This document shows positions 1 to 11,304 of a stretch of DNA of 64,000 nucleotides, in pieces. This DNA comes from Blasia pusilla (Eukaryota > Marchantiophyta > Marchantiopsida > Blasiales). The stretch spans positions 51,274,001 through 51,338,000 of the forward strand of contig CM114272.1 of the NCBI GenBank assembly GCA_050084515.1. Reading direction: 5' to 3'. Both the position numbers and the translations under genes were made by a program. Each line of letters opens with the position of its first letter. Position 1 is the first letter of the stretch. The notes below the pieces were generated by a model. It searched no databases and had not been told where the DNA came from. It saw only the letters and a program-made list of their open reading frames with translations.

Positions 1-228
1 CTTGGTTAGTCAGTTAAGAGCGATTATCTTAACTAGGGTTAGTTAATCAGAGTTAGTCTAACTCGAGACTATGGTTAAGGTTAGGGTTAGGGTTGCTTGT
101 ACAAACCCTATATAATTGAGAAGGGGACCAGCCTCCACTCATTCTCTCATTGCAAATTTCATTCTCCATGATGGTGTGTGAGTGTGGGAGCCGTTTCCTC
201 CCAATTATGCTTCTTTAGTAGTTTTCCA
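1..228 (+). repeat. 5' LTR of the copia element (partial)
   Basis: Aligns with 4976-5199. It ends in CA at 228, directly before the primer binding site. The first part of the LTR (equivalent to about 4897-4975) lies before the window. It contains a TATA-like stretch (ctatataatt, about 108-117) and a short telomere-like run of TTAGGG units at about 80-95. Confidence 0.9.
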
Positions 229-229
229 T

Positions 230-243
230 ATTGTATCAGAGCG
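230..243 (+). other. primer binding site (initiator tRNA-Met type)
   Basis: The bases attgtatcagagcg follow the LTR end by one to two bases. They match the usual plant copia site (tggtatcagagc) apart from one missing G. This is where an initiator methionine tRNA would prime minus-strand DNA synthesis. Confidence 0.75.
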
Positions 244-746
244 ATAGGAGAACATCACTTGAAATTGATGGTGTTTGAGGAGAGAAGAGAGGTAAGATAA
301 GGCAAAATTTCAGTTTGGGAGAAGGAAATTTTTTTCAGAGCTCTGTGGGTGCAAATTTCAAGTAGAGCTTTGACGATGATAAAACTTTGGAGGTATTTTT
401 GAGGGCTTTTCCGGTCGATTTATCCATCTGGGTTTGCAATGGCTAGAATGACGCCATATATTGGTTCTAGTTATCTTGTAGAGCTTGTTGAGATCTTTCC
501 AACGTACCCAAGATTGCTTGATTCTAACATTTTGAGCTCCTCCACTAGCAATTTTAGTGTAGGAAAGTGCAATTAGTGAAGAAAAGTTGTGTAGTTTGCT
601 CTCTACAGGCCAATTTCGACTAGTTCTTTCATACAGTTGATCAATTTTGGAAAATTTCAGGTCGATTTCTACGTAGGTGTGGTCTTTGCTTCAATTGGAG
701 GAGTAGAGAGCCTCAAATTATATTTTTTTGAGTGAAATCGTTTGTC

Positions 747-1700
747 ATGGAGTATTCCTTAACAACAATCACATGCGAGAAGCTAGATAAGCAGAATTAC
801 AACCTCTAGAAGTTTCGCATGAAAGAATTTCTCATGGATCAAGAACTATGGGAGCTTGTCACCGGTGATGAGGTCAAGCCAAAAGGTGAATCAACAGACT
901 TGAATGTTCGCGCCTGGAACAAACGCGTAAGGCAAGTAATCCACTACATTTCAATAATAATTAGTTCGCCAATGATAGGTCACATTCAAGCTGTTGATAT
1001 TCCGAAGGAGGCCTGAGATGCATTGGAAAAGATGTTCGAGACATCTACAGAGGCTAAAAAGCGTCAATTGAAACAACAATTGAACGAAGTGAGGAAAGGA
1101 TTGCAGAGCATCAATGATTATATTTTTAATATCAGACATATTGTTGATTAGTTGAATAACATTGGAGTGACTGTAGAAGATAATGATATGATTTTGTTCA
1201 CTCTTCAAGGCCTTCTAAAGGATTACAAGTCCTTTGAGACCTCTATCTCTATGAGAGAGAAGTATCCAACCTTTCAAGAGTTAGTCCCACTGTTAATCAA
1301 TAAAGAGATGCGTCTAGTAGGCAGCGGTAGCTTGTCTAGTCTGTAAGAGAGTGCGCTATTTGCAGGTTATGGATCAAATAGAGGCAAGGATCGTGGCAGA
1401 AGCTTCCGTGGTCGTGGTGGATATCAAGCATATGGAGGAAGAGACACTCAATATAACGTCACTCAATCAACTACGAACCAATACCAAACACAATCACAAG
1501 GTGGTGATGGTGGAAATCGTTGGGGTCGAGATCAGTAGCATAGGGTCTCTGGATCTTGCAATTATAGTGGGATAAAGGGTAACTATGCAAATTCTTGCTT
1601 CAAGAAGAAGGCAGATCTGAGAACAAGAGCCTTACAACAACAAAACTATGTGGAGCAACAACACCAAGAGCATTACCATGAACAACAATATTCACAAACG
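747..1700 (+). pseudogene. copia gag pseudogene
   Basis: Reading from the ATG at 747 gives a copia gag N-terminus, with the usual LxxxNYxxWKxxM segment broken by a TAG in place of Trp at about 807. Further in-frame stops lie at about 1014 (Trp to TGA), 1149 (TAG, probably from a Gln codon) and 1344. The zinc knuckle is at 1557-1598, but the second Cys is Ser and the His is Asn, so two of four zinc ligands are gone. The pattern fits slow decay by transitions. A second, more decayed gag of the same type lies at 13190-13840. Confidence 0.85.
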
Positions 1701-1749
1701 GAGCATCTCTTGGTCATGACTCATCATATGGGAGCAATGGTCAAAAAAG

Positions 1750-3075
1750 ACTCAATAGCAGATTGGTACATTGATTCTCGTGCATCAAATCACATGACCT
1801 CACAAGCAAAATTGTTCGAGTAGTTTGGAGCCGATGAAAGATCCTGCAATTATGCTCATAGGAGATGACACTCAACATCATATCATGCATACCGATAAAG
1901 TTCCAATAGCATCAAATGGTCTTTGTGCTCTTAGAAATGTTCTCTATGTTCCTACCATTGCAAGAAACCTGATCTCTGTAGGACACATAATAGAACACGG
2001 TTATCAAGTGAAGTTTAACGCAGATGGTTGTTTCATTGAAACAATGGATGACCAGACTAAAATAGCCAAAGGAACTAGATCTGGCAAAATGTTCAAATTA
2101 GATGTTTCTATGCCAGAGATTCAAACAACAATGTATGGTCAAACCGGCCAACAAGTCACAGATCTAAATGTGTGGCATAAAAGAATTGGACATATGAATC
2201 TTCAAAGTCTTTCATCATCTAATATAGTAATAAGACTCCCTAAATTAGCGAGTTCCGTTATGTTAGAGGTATGTCCTACTTGCCAATTTGGAAAACAAGC
2301 TAGATTTCCTTTTCCAAAGGAAGGTAGAAGAGCATCTAGGATATGGGAGTTGATCCACAATGATGTGTGGACAACATCACAACATAGCCTTAGTGGTTGC
2401 CATACTTTGTTTCATTTATTGATGACTTCTCTAGGTATATATGGGTATACTTTCTGAAAGCCAAGTTAGAGGTATTCTTAGTGTTCCAAACATTCAGAGT
2501 TCTAGTAGAGAAGCAGACTGGAAAACACATTTTGAAATTGCGTTATATATGGAAGAGGAGATTATCTTTCAACAAAGTTTGATGACTATGTACGTCAGAA
2601 TGACTTCAACGTCAAGTGACTTGCCGTTACACTCCACACAAAAATAGAATGGTTGAGAGGAAGAATCGACAGATTGTTGAAGCGGCACGAGCTATGTTGA
2701 ATGAGAAAAATATGCCTAAGGTGTATTGGGCAGAGGCTGTAGCATGTGCAGTCTTCTTAATCAACCCAACTCCAATAGCAGGAGTTCATGATAAAACTCC
2801 ATTCGAAGTCTTCATAGGAAGTAAACTTGATTTTTCCTTCTAGAGAGTATTTGGCTGTATTTGTTATGCTCATGTTCCTTCTGAGAGATGTAAAAAATTA
2901 GACCCCAAGTCTGAAAGATGTATCTTCATTGGCTATGCTGATGGAACTAAGGGGTATAAGTGCTACATTCCATCCTCTAGGCAACTTATTATTGGTCGGG
3001 ATGTTGTCTTTGATGAGCTAAAGTCATGGTATGCTCCATATGAGCCTATTCCACCTCTAAACTCGTCTGTTGAGG
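1750..3075 (+). pseudogene. copia protease and integrase pseudogene
   Basis: The aspartic protease site at 1773-1787 reads DSRAS instead of DSGAS, so the catalytic loop is altered. After a frame change a 210-residue open stretch (1825-2457) carries the GAG-pre-integrase part, with WHKRIGH and CPTCQFGK forming the HHCC zinc site. The integrase core continues in another frame from about 2397 (FIDDFSRYIWVYF), and again after further shifts (RYTPHKNRMVERKNR, about 2625-2670). A stop at about 2841 and at least three frameshifts separate the pieces. The downstream part to 3075 is the usual integrase C-terminal region (IFIGY near 2920). Confidence 0.85.
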
Positions 3076-3083
3076 GGGAGAAT

Positions 3084-4250
3084 ATGATTGTAAACCAACA
3101 GACAATGTCTTCAACTTCCCCAAGTACTAGCGCACGATTAGGAGAGGTCATAGATTCATCTATTAAATCTGTGAGTCCATGGATGGAAAGAGTACGTATT
3201 CAGTCTGTTGATACTAGTCAGAGCTCGAGTCAAGTGTCAGAGGCATCTACCTCTGAACAACAACTTTGTAGATCAAGTAAAGTTACACATCTAGTTCATA
3301 GATTCATAAATGAAGGTTTCCTTGCGATACATCATACATATATGATGACTACCCTTCAAGAACAGAAGCTGAGTTGTTTTGAAGAAGCTGCAAGTAAAGT
3401 CGAATGGATTGAAGCTATGGAGGAAGAGCTTGCTGCATTAAGACATCAACAGACATGGGAGCTGGTTGATATACCTTCCAGTAAGGAAGCTATTGGTTGC
3501 AAATGGGTTTACAAAATCAAGCACAATCAAGATGGTACAATTAACAAGGACAAAGCGAGATTGGTGGCTAAGGACTATGCACAACAATATGGCATCGATT
3601 ATGAGGAAATATTTAGCCATGTTGCAAAGATGGTGACTACGAGAACAGTGGTTGCAGTTGCAGTAAGTAAGAAGTGGAGATTATATCATATGGACGTCAA
3701 GAATGCCTTCTTGAATGGAGATCTCTACGAGGAGGTATATATGACTCAACCACATGGATACGAGCATCCCAAGTTTCCATTTCGCGTATGAAGGTTGAAG
3801 AAAGCTCTATACGGGCTCAAACAAGCTCCAAAAGCTTGGTATGGCAAGATTACATACGTTCTTCAAAAGTTGGGTTTTAGGGTATGTGATTCTGACTCCT
3901 CATTATATGTCTTGAGAGGACAAGATCGTACGGTTCTCATTGTGTACGTTGACGATCTCCTCATTACTGGGAGTACTGAAGAAATGGTACAACAAGTCAA
4001 GCTTAAGTTACAAGCAGAATTTGATATGAAGGACTTGGGAGAACTTAAGTACTTCCTTCGTATTGAGTTTATCAAGGTTGGAGAGAGCATGTGATTACTA
4101 CAATGACAATATGCTCTTCACATGCTTTCAAAATATGTTATGACGGTTTGTAAGCCAATCTCTACACCGTTGGACCAGAGTGTGAAGCTAAGAGTGGATG
4201 AAGGAAGTTGCTTGCAGATTCTAATATATACAAGCGGATGGTTGGAAGTT
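3084..4250 (+). pseudogene. copia reverse transcriptase pseudogene
   Basis: The frame beginning near 3084 runs 235 residues to a stop at about 3789. It contains the copia RT start (WIEAMEEELAAL, then GCKWVYKIK) and the DVKNAFLNGDL motif. The same frame resumes after the stop with LKKALYGLKQAPKAWY and the catalytic YVDDLL box (about 3945-3962), which is intact. Further stops at about 4092 and beyond break the thumb and connection region. The polymerase aspartates survive, but the reading frame does not. Confidence 0.9.
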
Positions 4251-4906
4251 TAATCTATCTAACTATAACCAGACCAGATTTAAGCTACGATGTTGGCCTA
4301 ATGAGCCAGTTTATGCAAGCACCTCGAAAACCTCTCCTTGATGTTGTAAGGAGGATTATGCGGTATGTAAAATTCTCTATTCAATTTGAACCTTCTCCGA
4401 TTTTTCAATTACAGGGATTCACAAATGCTGATTGGGCAGGAAGCGTGTTTGGTTGACACTCCACATTTGCTTATTCATTTACTTTGGGAAGCGCAGCTAT
4501 AAGTTGGGCTTCAAAGAAGCAACCTACATTTACTTTTTCTTCAACAGAGGCTGAGTACAGAGGAGCAACCAATGTAGCATGTGAGGCGGTGTGGCTTCAT
4601 CGATTACTTATTGAGATTGATGTTAGTAACTTAGGATCTAGTGTAGTATATGCAAACAATATTAGTAACATCAAGCTTGCTAATAACCCGGTGTTTCATG
4701 CTCGTACAAAACATGTTGAGGTGCATTATGATTTTATCAAAGAGAAAGTACTTGCAGGAGAAATTGATCTTGTGTATATAGGTACAGATCAGCAAATTGC
4801 TGACATCTTTACAAATGCATTGTCTAGAGATAAGTTTGAGATGTTTAGAAATGATTTAGGCGTTAGAGATATCGATATGAGCTTGAGGGGGAGCATTGAA
4901 GATTGA
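4208..4906 (+). pseudogene. copia RNase H pseudogene
   Basis: RT/RNase H connection and RNase H region: YLTITRPDLSYDVG (about 4254-4295), then NADWAG where copia RNase H has DADWAG (first acidic residue replaced by Asn), SSTEAEYRGA (about 4540-4570), and the closing ADIFTNALSRDKFE region. A TGA at about 4454-4456 takes the place of an Arg codon in the stretch that usually reads DRKSTSG. The frame from 4484 to the end at 4906 is open. Confidence 0.88.
4882..4893 (+). other. polypurine tract
   Basis: The bases cttgagggggag lie just before the inferred 3' LTR start and match the usual plant copia plus-strand primer. Confidence 0.7.
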
Positions 4907-5199
4907 GTTACAGTCAAGCTCATGAGACACCTGAACTGCTACATTTGGTACTCACACGAAGTAGGGAAGCTTAATCTTGGTTATTCAGTTAAGCGCGATT
5001 ATCTTAACTAGGGTTAGTTAATCAGAGTTAGTCTAACTCGAGACTATGGTTAAGATTAGGGTTAGGGTTGTTTGTACATACCCTATATAATTGAGAAGGG
5101 GACCAGCCTCCACTCATTCTCTCATTACAAATTTCATTCTCCATGGTGGTGTGTGTGAGAGCCATTTCCTACCAGTTATGCTTCTTTAGCAGTTTTCCA
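4897..5199 (+). repeat. 3' LTR of the copia element
   Basis: It starts at a TG four bases after the polypurine tract and ends with CA at 5199. The part from 4976 aligns to the 5' LTR at 1-228. The start is inferred because the matching 5' copy is outside the window. It again contains the TTAGGG-like run (about 5053-5071) and a TATA-like box. Confidence 0.8.
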
Positions 5200-5609
5200 C
5201 AAATTACTCTATGGACAATTCTAGCCGTAGTGGAGCGTCCAAGACCAAAGAGTTCTCCAATCCCCCGTAATTGATCACCTGTGCCAAGACAACGTAAAGT
5301 GATTGCTACTTGCCTCTCAACACTTAGCAATCTGTTGGATAGTTGTTGCAATGATGTTGGAGGGTTTGTAGTCAATGGACCTCTCAAAATGTTGCAAAGC
5401 AAATCGAATGTCCCAATCGAGATTTGAAAAAACTCTTTGAAACGCAAGGGATTATATCTCCGCACAATATGGTCATCAATGAAGAGAGTTATAAAGCCTA
5501 TAGATCTTGGTTTTATATATGAAAGACCCAACCTAGAATCACAAGAAATCTTTGCCCTATTCAACAAGTGTAAACATAAGAGAGTATGAAGAATGATGGT
5601 GGAAATCAT
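5200..5609 (-). pseudogene. PIF/Harbinger (HARBI1-like) transposase fragment, interrupted by the copia insertion
   Basis: Read leftward from 5609, the protein contains FKEFFQISIGTFDLLC and then LSVERQVAITLRCLGTGD and IGELFGLGRSTTARIVHRVI. This is the N-terminal helical part of plant HARBI1-like nucleases (DDE_Tnp_4 family), which carries a helix-turn-helix that recognises the transposon end. The match stops at 5199, where the frame runs into the copia LTR. The catalytic DDE part must lie left of the window or be lost. HARBI1-like proteins are also present as host genes in plants, so domestication cannot be excluded, but this copy is broken. Confidence 0.75.
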
Positions 5610-7181
5610 ATGAGATAAGCATGATAGAAAGGCACATAGCTAAGTCAAAAGAGTCATCCATGATAGTGGAAGATAAGAGGAAGAGGAGGAAAAACGAAGT
5701 ATGAAGAAAAACAAATGACGAAGAACTACTGGTAAGGGCAAGTAGTATCGAGGAGGGGTCTCCACGGAGGTGTAATAAATAGGGAGGGGCTCAAACTCCT
5801 CTATGGCTTAACATCCATAACTGCAATTAGTTATCAAGTTTTTAGTTGGCAAATTTCTTGTTAGAACTAACATGGACTTTCAATTACAGGGAAAAATTTT
5901 TGTTAGTACTAAGAAGTTTTTAGCTTTCAGTTTATGGTGAGCGAATTCCATTTCAATTAAAAGGACATGAGCGCAAGGGATCTGAAGAGCCAACTTCTTG
6001 CAACATTTTGACAGGAATCTTAAAAAATTCCGATAGGAAGAGCCATCTTCTTGCAAGTGCCAGCTTCTTGCAAGTTCGATAAGGTGGAAGACCTAGTATC
6101 AGACAATGAGCTTCTAGACAAGGCTTTTGTTTTCATGATCCTCGCCTCATACGCTCCTGCGTGCTAACTTTTCCTCCTTTCTTCCGTTGTTCCTGAGAAT
6201 GGTCAGTACACAACGAACTTGAGGAGCTTGGCTCCCCTTTTTGCCATCGTTTGTAGAAACAATTGTAGAGGTTGGAACCCCTACCAGAGATGGCCGGGAT
6301 CCGAATAGGACCTCTAAAGATTTATTCAGAGGATTTAGAGAGTCAGACAGGGCGTCGTAAGCCACTGACTGCCCTCTCCCAGAGCATTCGGCGGGTCCTC
6401 ACCGTCCTAGGATATAGATTGATCGGCTGGATCCCTAGATCCAACTCAGCAATCGATGGGAGAATTCCTTTGCTATCTTTGAGAGGTCGGAAATGGTATG
6501 AAGTTTCGGAATATATGAGAAATGTTTAGCTCAAACATGTACTCATACTGAAGAAGAGAGTTTACGCTTCCCAACCCATCTTCAACTTGAGCAAACTCCG
6601 AGTCAGCAGGAGATGAATGAAGGGAAACCCGATTCCGATCTTGAGTCATAGTTTGTCAGAAATTTTGGATCATTCAAAGTTATGCGAGAGAGAACTCTTT
6701 TGAGGCTGGACATGGGAAAGTTGAAGCCGGTGCAAATGTGCACGAGCCCATGAGATTTTTGAGTTGTTTACAATTGGATCTCCCCATGGGCCTGCATCCT
6801 TATGCTTGCCAAGATCAGCGAGGTGCATCAGATGTACGTCTACAATCACTCATAAATCGATATTCTTCTAGCTTCTTCAGATAGCTATCCCAGATTTAGA
6901 TTTCATTCTTGAGTTCCATGGTTCCTGAAAGTTTCTGGCATTGGGACAAGCCATATACCATTCAAGGTCCGACCAGTGTAAGTTCATATATCTGATCGAA
7001 TCGCTACAATCTTCAATCCTGGATGCGCTGAGAGCTCAAAGTTTCCCACACACCTTCTTAGATTGATGAGAACTTTTGTACAATTGCCGACACCACTGTT
7101 TGGTGATGCTAGAGTTATCTAGCTGCTCTACCTTAGGAACTATGGTTGAGAAGAGCGGTGAATTGAGAGCGTTTCAGGTGT
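5610..7181. other. no gene recognised; possible flank of the Harbinger element
   Basis: No convincing coding region. Short open frames at 6147-6365 (-) and 6272-6529 (+) have no recognisable motif. Three near copies of agccaNcttcttgcaa occur at about 5985-6070, which could be subterminal repeats of the Harbinger element, but I could not match a terminal inverted repeat. Confidence 0.4.
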
Positions 7182-7277
7182 CCTTCGAAGATGATCGCGC
7201 GGTGAGTTGAGAGCGGAGCGCAATTGTGTGATAAGCAATGTTGTAGCGCAATCAGGTAGAATCTGGGGGTTGCGGCG
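7182..7277 (+). repeat. direct repeat, copy 1 of a 95-bp unit
   Basis: Starts ccttcgaagatgatcgcg and ends ggttgcggcg. It is similar over its full length to 7362-7455, with scattered substitutions, and lies 180 bp from it. Function unknown. Confidence 0.8.
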
Positions 7278-7361
7278 TTGTTGAATTTGCAAGTGGAGTG
7301 TTTCTTTCCGAGCCATGTATCCCTTGCCCACTAGTTACAACCTCGATTTGAAAATTTGCAG

Positions 7362-7455
7362 CCTTCGAAAATGATCAAGCGGGGAATTGAGAGCAGAGCG
7401 CAAGTGTGATGAGCAATGATGTAGCGTAATCGGGGAGAATCCAGCGGTTGCGGCG
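7362..7455 (+). repeat. direct repeat, copy 2 of a 95-bp unit
   Basis: Starts ccttcgaaaatgatcaag and ends ggttgcggcg. Partner of 7182-7277. Confidence 0.8.
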
Positions 7456-9119
7456 GGTACGTCGTGTGTGAGGACGTCCTTTCAAAATTCTGGGTGGAGT
7501 GTTCTAACGGTGATTCTTTAGCGTTGGCAACACCGGAGTGAATGTCACGTGGTGCTGAATTGCACCATATGTACAGTGCCATCTCTCCCTCTCCCCTTTC
7601 TTGGAGGGGTACGTGGGTGGGAGGTCCCAATTCCGTCATCGCAGCGGACAGACATGCCTTTCTTCGGTTACGGAGGTAGACATGCCCCTCATTTATGTAA
7701 CCGGTACACCTCGCCTGACCGCCGGCTGAAACTACCTGATTGCCGGATGAAGTGGCCGGAAACTCTAGTAAGACCCATCGTAAGACCAAGGTCTAGGACC
7801 CGACCGAATTTTCCATGGGGACCCGCCCTAATTAAAGTGTTAAAAAGGTTATTTCTTTTCCTAAATGGATGTCCTTTCATAAAAGTGCTTAGGCATCTCT
7901 GAAAATTCTCTAGCATTTTGTGCGAGGTAACCTTAATGCCCACACGAGCTCAGATGAATATTATAAGAGCTCAAATGCACAACCTTGTTTGGGTATAAGA
8001 GAGAGCGTTTGATTTCTTGTTAACTCTTGAATTTCATCTTTTATAAAGTACACATTACTCAAAGGTATGTTATTATGTTGGATAACTTGGAATTCTTAGA
8101 TGTCAATATCTTCTAGATGCACCCCTAATTGCATACGGGGAAAGCCTTACAAGCAGCTTATGTCCTAGAATGAACGACGACTCGTAAAGTGATCTCATGC
8201 ATTGATATCAATAGTTTGGAAAACAATATCACTTGCTTGGATTTATTCAATGGTACATTGTTGGGCAAGGGCAACTACATGTTTTACTTTCAATAACACA
8301 AGGAAGCGAGTTGATCTAGTTCTATCTCGATGCCGCTTTTTGGATAAGATGATAGTTTCTTATCCTTGTTGTGCGCATACATATTGTAACATAGCGCATA
8401 TCACTGATCGTCACTCATCAAACACACAAACCCTAGACTAATTTAATCATCCACAAAACCACGGAGGCAAATCGTCACCAAGATCTCTCCAATAAAATAG
8501 CTTTGTCTCGATGTAACTTTTTAGAGCCCGATCCCATGGACGTGCTATGAGGTCACGGTGACCCTCATTTCTGCGTTCAAAACTTTTTTAACATTATCCC
8601 AATCCCTAATGACTACTTCCGCTCATTGCCAAGTTGAGGCCGCAAAACATTGAGCTATTTTAACTTACGATATTACTATATTGTACGTTCTTCATGTAAC
8701 CTCCAAATGGGTCCACACAAAGGGAAAACCTAATCTAATAGGTTACCCTACTTCCCATGACCTACTAGACTCAAACTTTCGTCTCTACTAAAGTGTCACA
8801 TGAAAACTCTTCTTTCAACTATAAAAGATGTGATGTTTTGACTTAGTGTGTTCAATTGTACATATAAAAAAATGGTTCCAGAGTCCATGCGGAGTAAGAA
8901 TCAAGGAGATATATTGCATAGGGAGATATGTAACTAATGGCTTTATTCCTTTTGTTGTGAAATTTTTTGGGCACTTGCTAGTATCTTTTGAGAATTTATT
9001 CAAAAAATGTGGTCATCATTCCCTTGAGAATCAACTCACTCCTTCTAGTAGTTCTTTCATCTCTATTGTCACTACTTATTTTAGATAATACATCTCCTTG
9101 GTTTCCCAAGCATTGACGT
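7456..9119. other. no gene recognised
   Basis: A somewhat GC-richer patch at about 7540-7830 has overlapping open frames on both strands without known motifs. The rest is AT-rich. A 13-bp palindrome (ggtcacggtgacc, about 8551-8563) and a weak partial copy of a dispersed repeat (gtgcgcatacatat at 8371) are the only structures I see. Confidence 0.4.
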
Positions 9120-9247
9120 CATGGTTGCACAAAAATGGACAAGTCCTTCCTTAGGACGGACAAGGAAAGGTGGGGCCCATACGAACAAGTCCTTACATAG
9201 GACGGATATAAGTCCACGGACACGAACTTTGTCAAAATGCAATTTTG
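9120..9247. mobile_element. short hAT-type non-autonomous element, copy A
   Basis: The left end reads CATGGTTGCA (9120-9129) and the right end TGCAATTTTG (9238-9247), a worn terminal inverted repeat with a shared TTGCA core. The flanks are attgacgt (9112-9119) and attgacat (9248-9255), a duplicated 8-bp target with one mismatch. The interior repeats the family motifs aagtcc, taggacgga and gtccacggacacg. With 8-bp duplications and YARNG-like ends, the hAT superfamily is the best fit. It has no coding capacity. Confidence 0.7.
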
Positions 9248-11304
9248 ATTGACATTGATACGTTGAACGAAAATGATTGGTGGACACTCATCTGACTATC
9301 CATTCATATTTGATCAAGCATTAGTAATTATGTTGGATTAGTCTCAAATGATCAATTGCGTAGCTTGCTATGTTATTCTTGGTTTTCTTCACCTAACTCT
9401 CATTTGACTTTCTTTTTTCATTATTTGTCCCCTTCTCTTCCCTTTGGTTACTAGTAGTTGTGACCTTCCTTGTTTGCTTTTAAGGATTATTCAGTTAATA
9501 AAAAAAAATTTAAATGCTATGCGTAGCAAAATAATGAATAAAGTTTTGATTTTTATTTTTTAATTGAAGAAATTTTAATTAGCTTTCAATTAAAATTTTT
9601 TTAAAAATATTCATATTATTTAAAGGGCAAGCTATATGATGAGGCTTTATTTTCCTTAAGAGTGTTCTTAATTTTCCACATTAATTAAAAAAAAATTTCT
9701 TTCTACTACAAAATAGACTCGAAAATAGATGAAATTATCAATTCCTCCATTCACATACAATCATATGGAACTTAGTGATTCAGTTTATTTCTTTTCTACA
9801 AAATCATATTATTATTTGGAGTAGCTCCTTTTGAGAAACTCAATAAGAACACCATAGTGAAGCTTACTAAGTCACTTGAATAAATTTTTAATTTCACCTT
9901 GTACTAAGCTAAAGCTATTGATAAGGATTTTCATGTAATGTTCTCAAGTCTCCCTCCTATTTATTCTTTTCTCCCAAAAAAATATATTTTACACAGATAT
10001 TTTATAAGGGAGAAGAAATCCCAATGGTGAGAAAAAACACATAAAAAAAATCAAATGACCCTCCCTAAAATAGTGGAGCAAATTAGTATACTATGGACTT
10101 CCTTCCATGAGTTTCATTTATTTGTAAATTCAAAAGAACTATAATATTCTCTTTATAGTATTGTAAATACACAAAAAATTAATGCCTATACTATTTTTTG
10201 AGAAGGGAAGCTACTTTTTGTGGAAAGTTTCTTGAAAGAAGTAAAATTTTTTCAAAAAATTATTCAGTGTCAGTATATAAAATATTTTTTCGTTTGTGCC
10301 ATGTACGGAGTCAAGACAATGGATATGAGAATAACCAATGAAAAAATTGGGAAAAAAGTTTCTGTGTTTTTTTCTTACCATTGGGATTTCTTCTCCATTC
10401 TACCTTTGGTTTTTTCTTCATATAAATTTGTCTGATTTTTTTCCATCATTACAATTTTCAGACTTTTAGCCCATTTGCTCTAATTCCATTTTTTGAAATT
10501 ATTCTTATAATAATTCATGCTTCTAAAAGTCAAAGATCGATCACTTTTGGACTTAACATCATTTTATGGCTGCAATTCAACAATTCAATTTCTCCATCCA
10601 ATTATGCATGTGAAAGATCTCTCATCTTATTCCTTATGGGATAATAAGGAATAATTAAGTTAAAAAATTTGACTTTCCAAAAAGTGAAAAATTGGATATG
10701 AATATTATTTCGTAGATCAGAATATATAATACAAAAACTTCAATATTATTTTTAAATTAAGAAATAATCATCTAAAATTATAATATTTCAATTATAAAAA
10801 ATTTATTATAATTTCTAAAATTAGGATATAATATTTATTCGAAAAATTAAAAAATCTCTCTTATTAACAAGGAGAAGCAATAAAATAAAAAATTGATGGT
10901 GGAAATACTACGCCTTTTTTAATTAAAAAGTCCATTTCAAGTCAATTATAGTAATAACAATCTTGATTTAAGTGATCCAGGAGTATCTTTTAGATTCATC
11001 CCCATTTGAGATCTCATTGTCTTGAAAAGGGATTGTGGAAAGTGTATGCTATATAAGAACCCTTTGAAAAAAAAAGGTTCTTGAGAAGAATCTTGGATGA
11101 TTTGCTTGGGAATATATATTTTTCCCTGAATTTTTACTCTCAATCTGATTTTGAAATAATACCATAATTTTCAAATATTAGGAAAAATACTTTTGTGATG
11201 AATTTATATCATATTAATACAAGTTGAATTTTTAATATAGAAGATTTCTTTTTGTTATTAATTTTTTTTTTAAAAACCATTCCAAATCTATGAAATAATG
11301 AGAG
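9248..11304. other. AT-rich intergenic sequence, no gene recognised
   Basis: Long A/T runs and no coding region with known motifs. The stretch at about 9720-9800 resembles 12060-12150 and 48660-48760 (a dispersed repeat containing tcatatg-aacttagtgattcagttt). The open frames at 10220-10435 (+) and 10946-11143 (-) look accidental. Confidence 0.45.

Larger units (their letters stand above)
1..5199 (+). mobile_element. Ty1/copia LTR retrotransposon, decayed, 5' end cut by window
   Basis: The element shows 5' LTR (partial), tRNA-Met-type primer site, gag, protease, integrase, reverse transcriptase, RNase H, polypurine tract and 3' LTR, in the order PR-INT-RT-RH that defines copia. The coding part is broken by many in-frame stops and frameshifts, so it cannot make a working polyprotein. 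The two LTRs differ at about a dozen places over roughly 225 aligned bases, more than half of them transitions, so the insertion is not recent. The base after the 3' LTR begins a HARBI1-like transposase sequence, so the element landed in an older DNA transposon. Confidence 0.93.

Noticed and set aside
8551-8563. Palindrome ggtcacggtgacc as an operator-like site
   Set aside because: A single short palindrome in a eukaryotic intergenic region is expected by chance.
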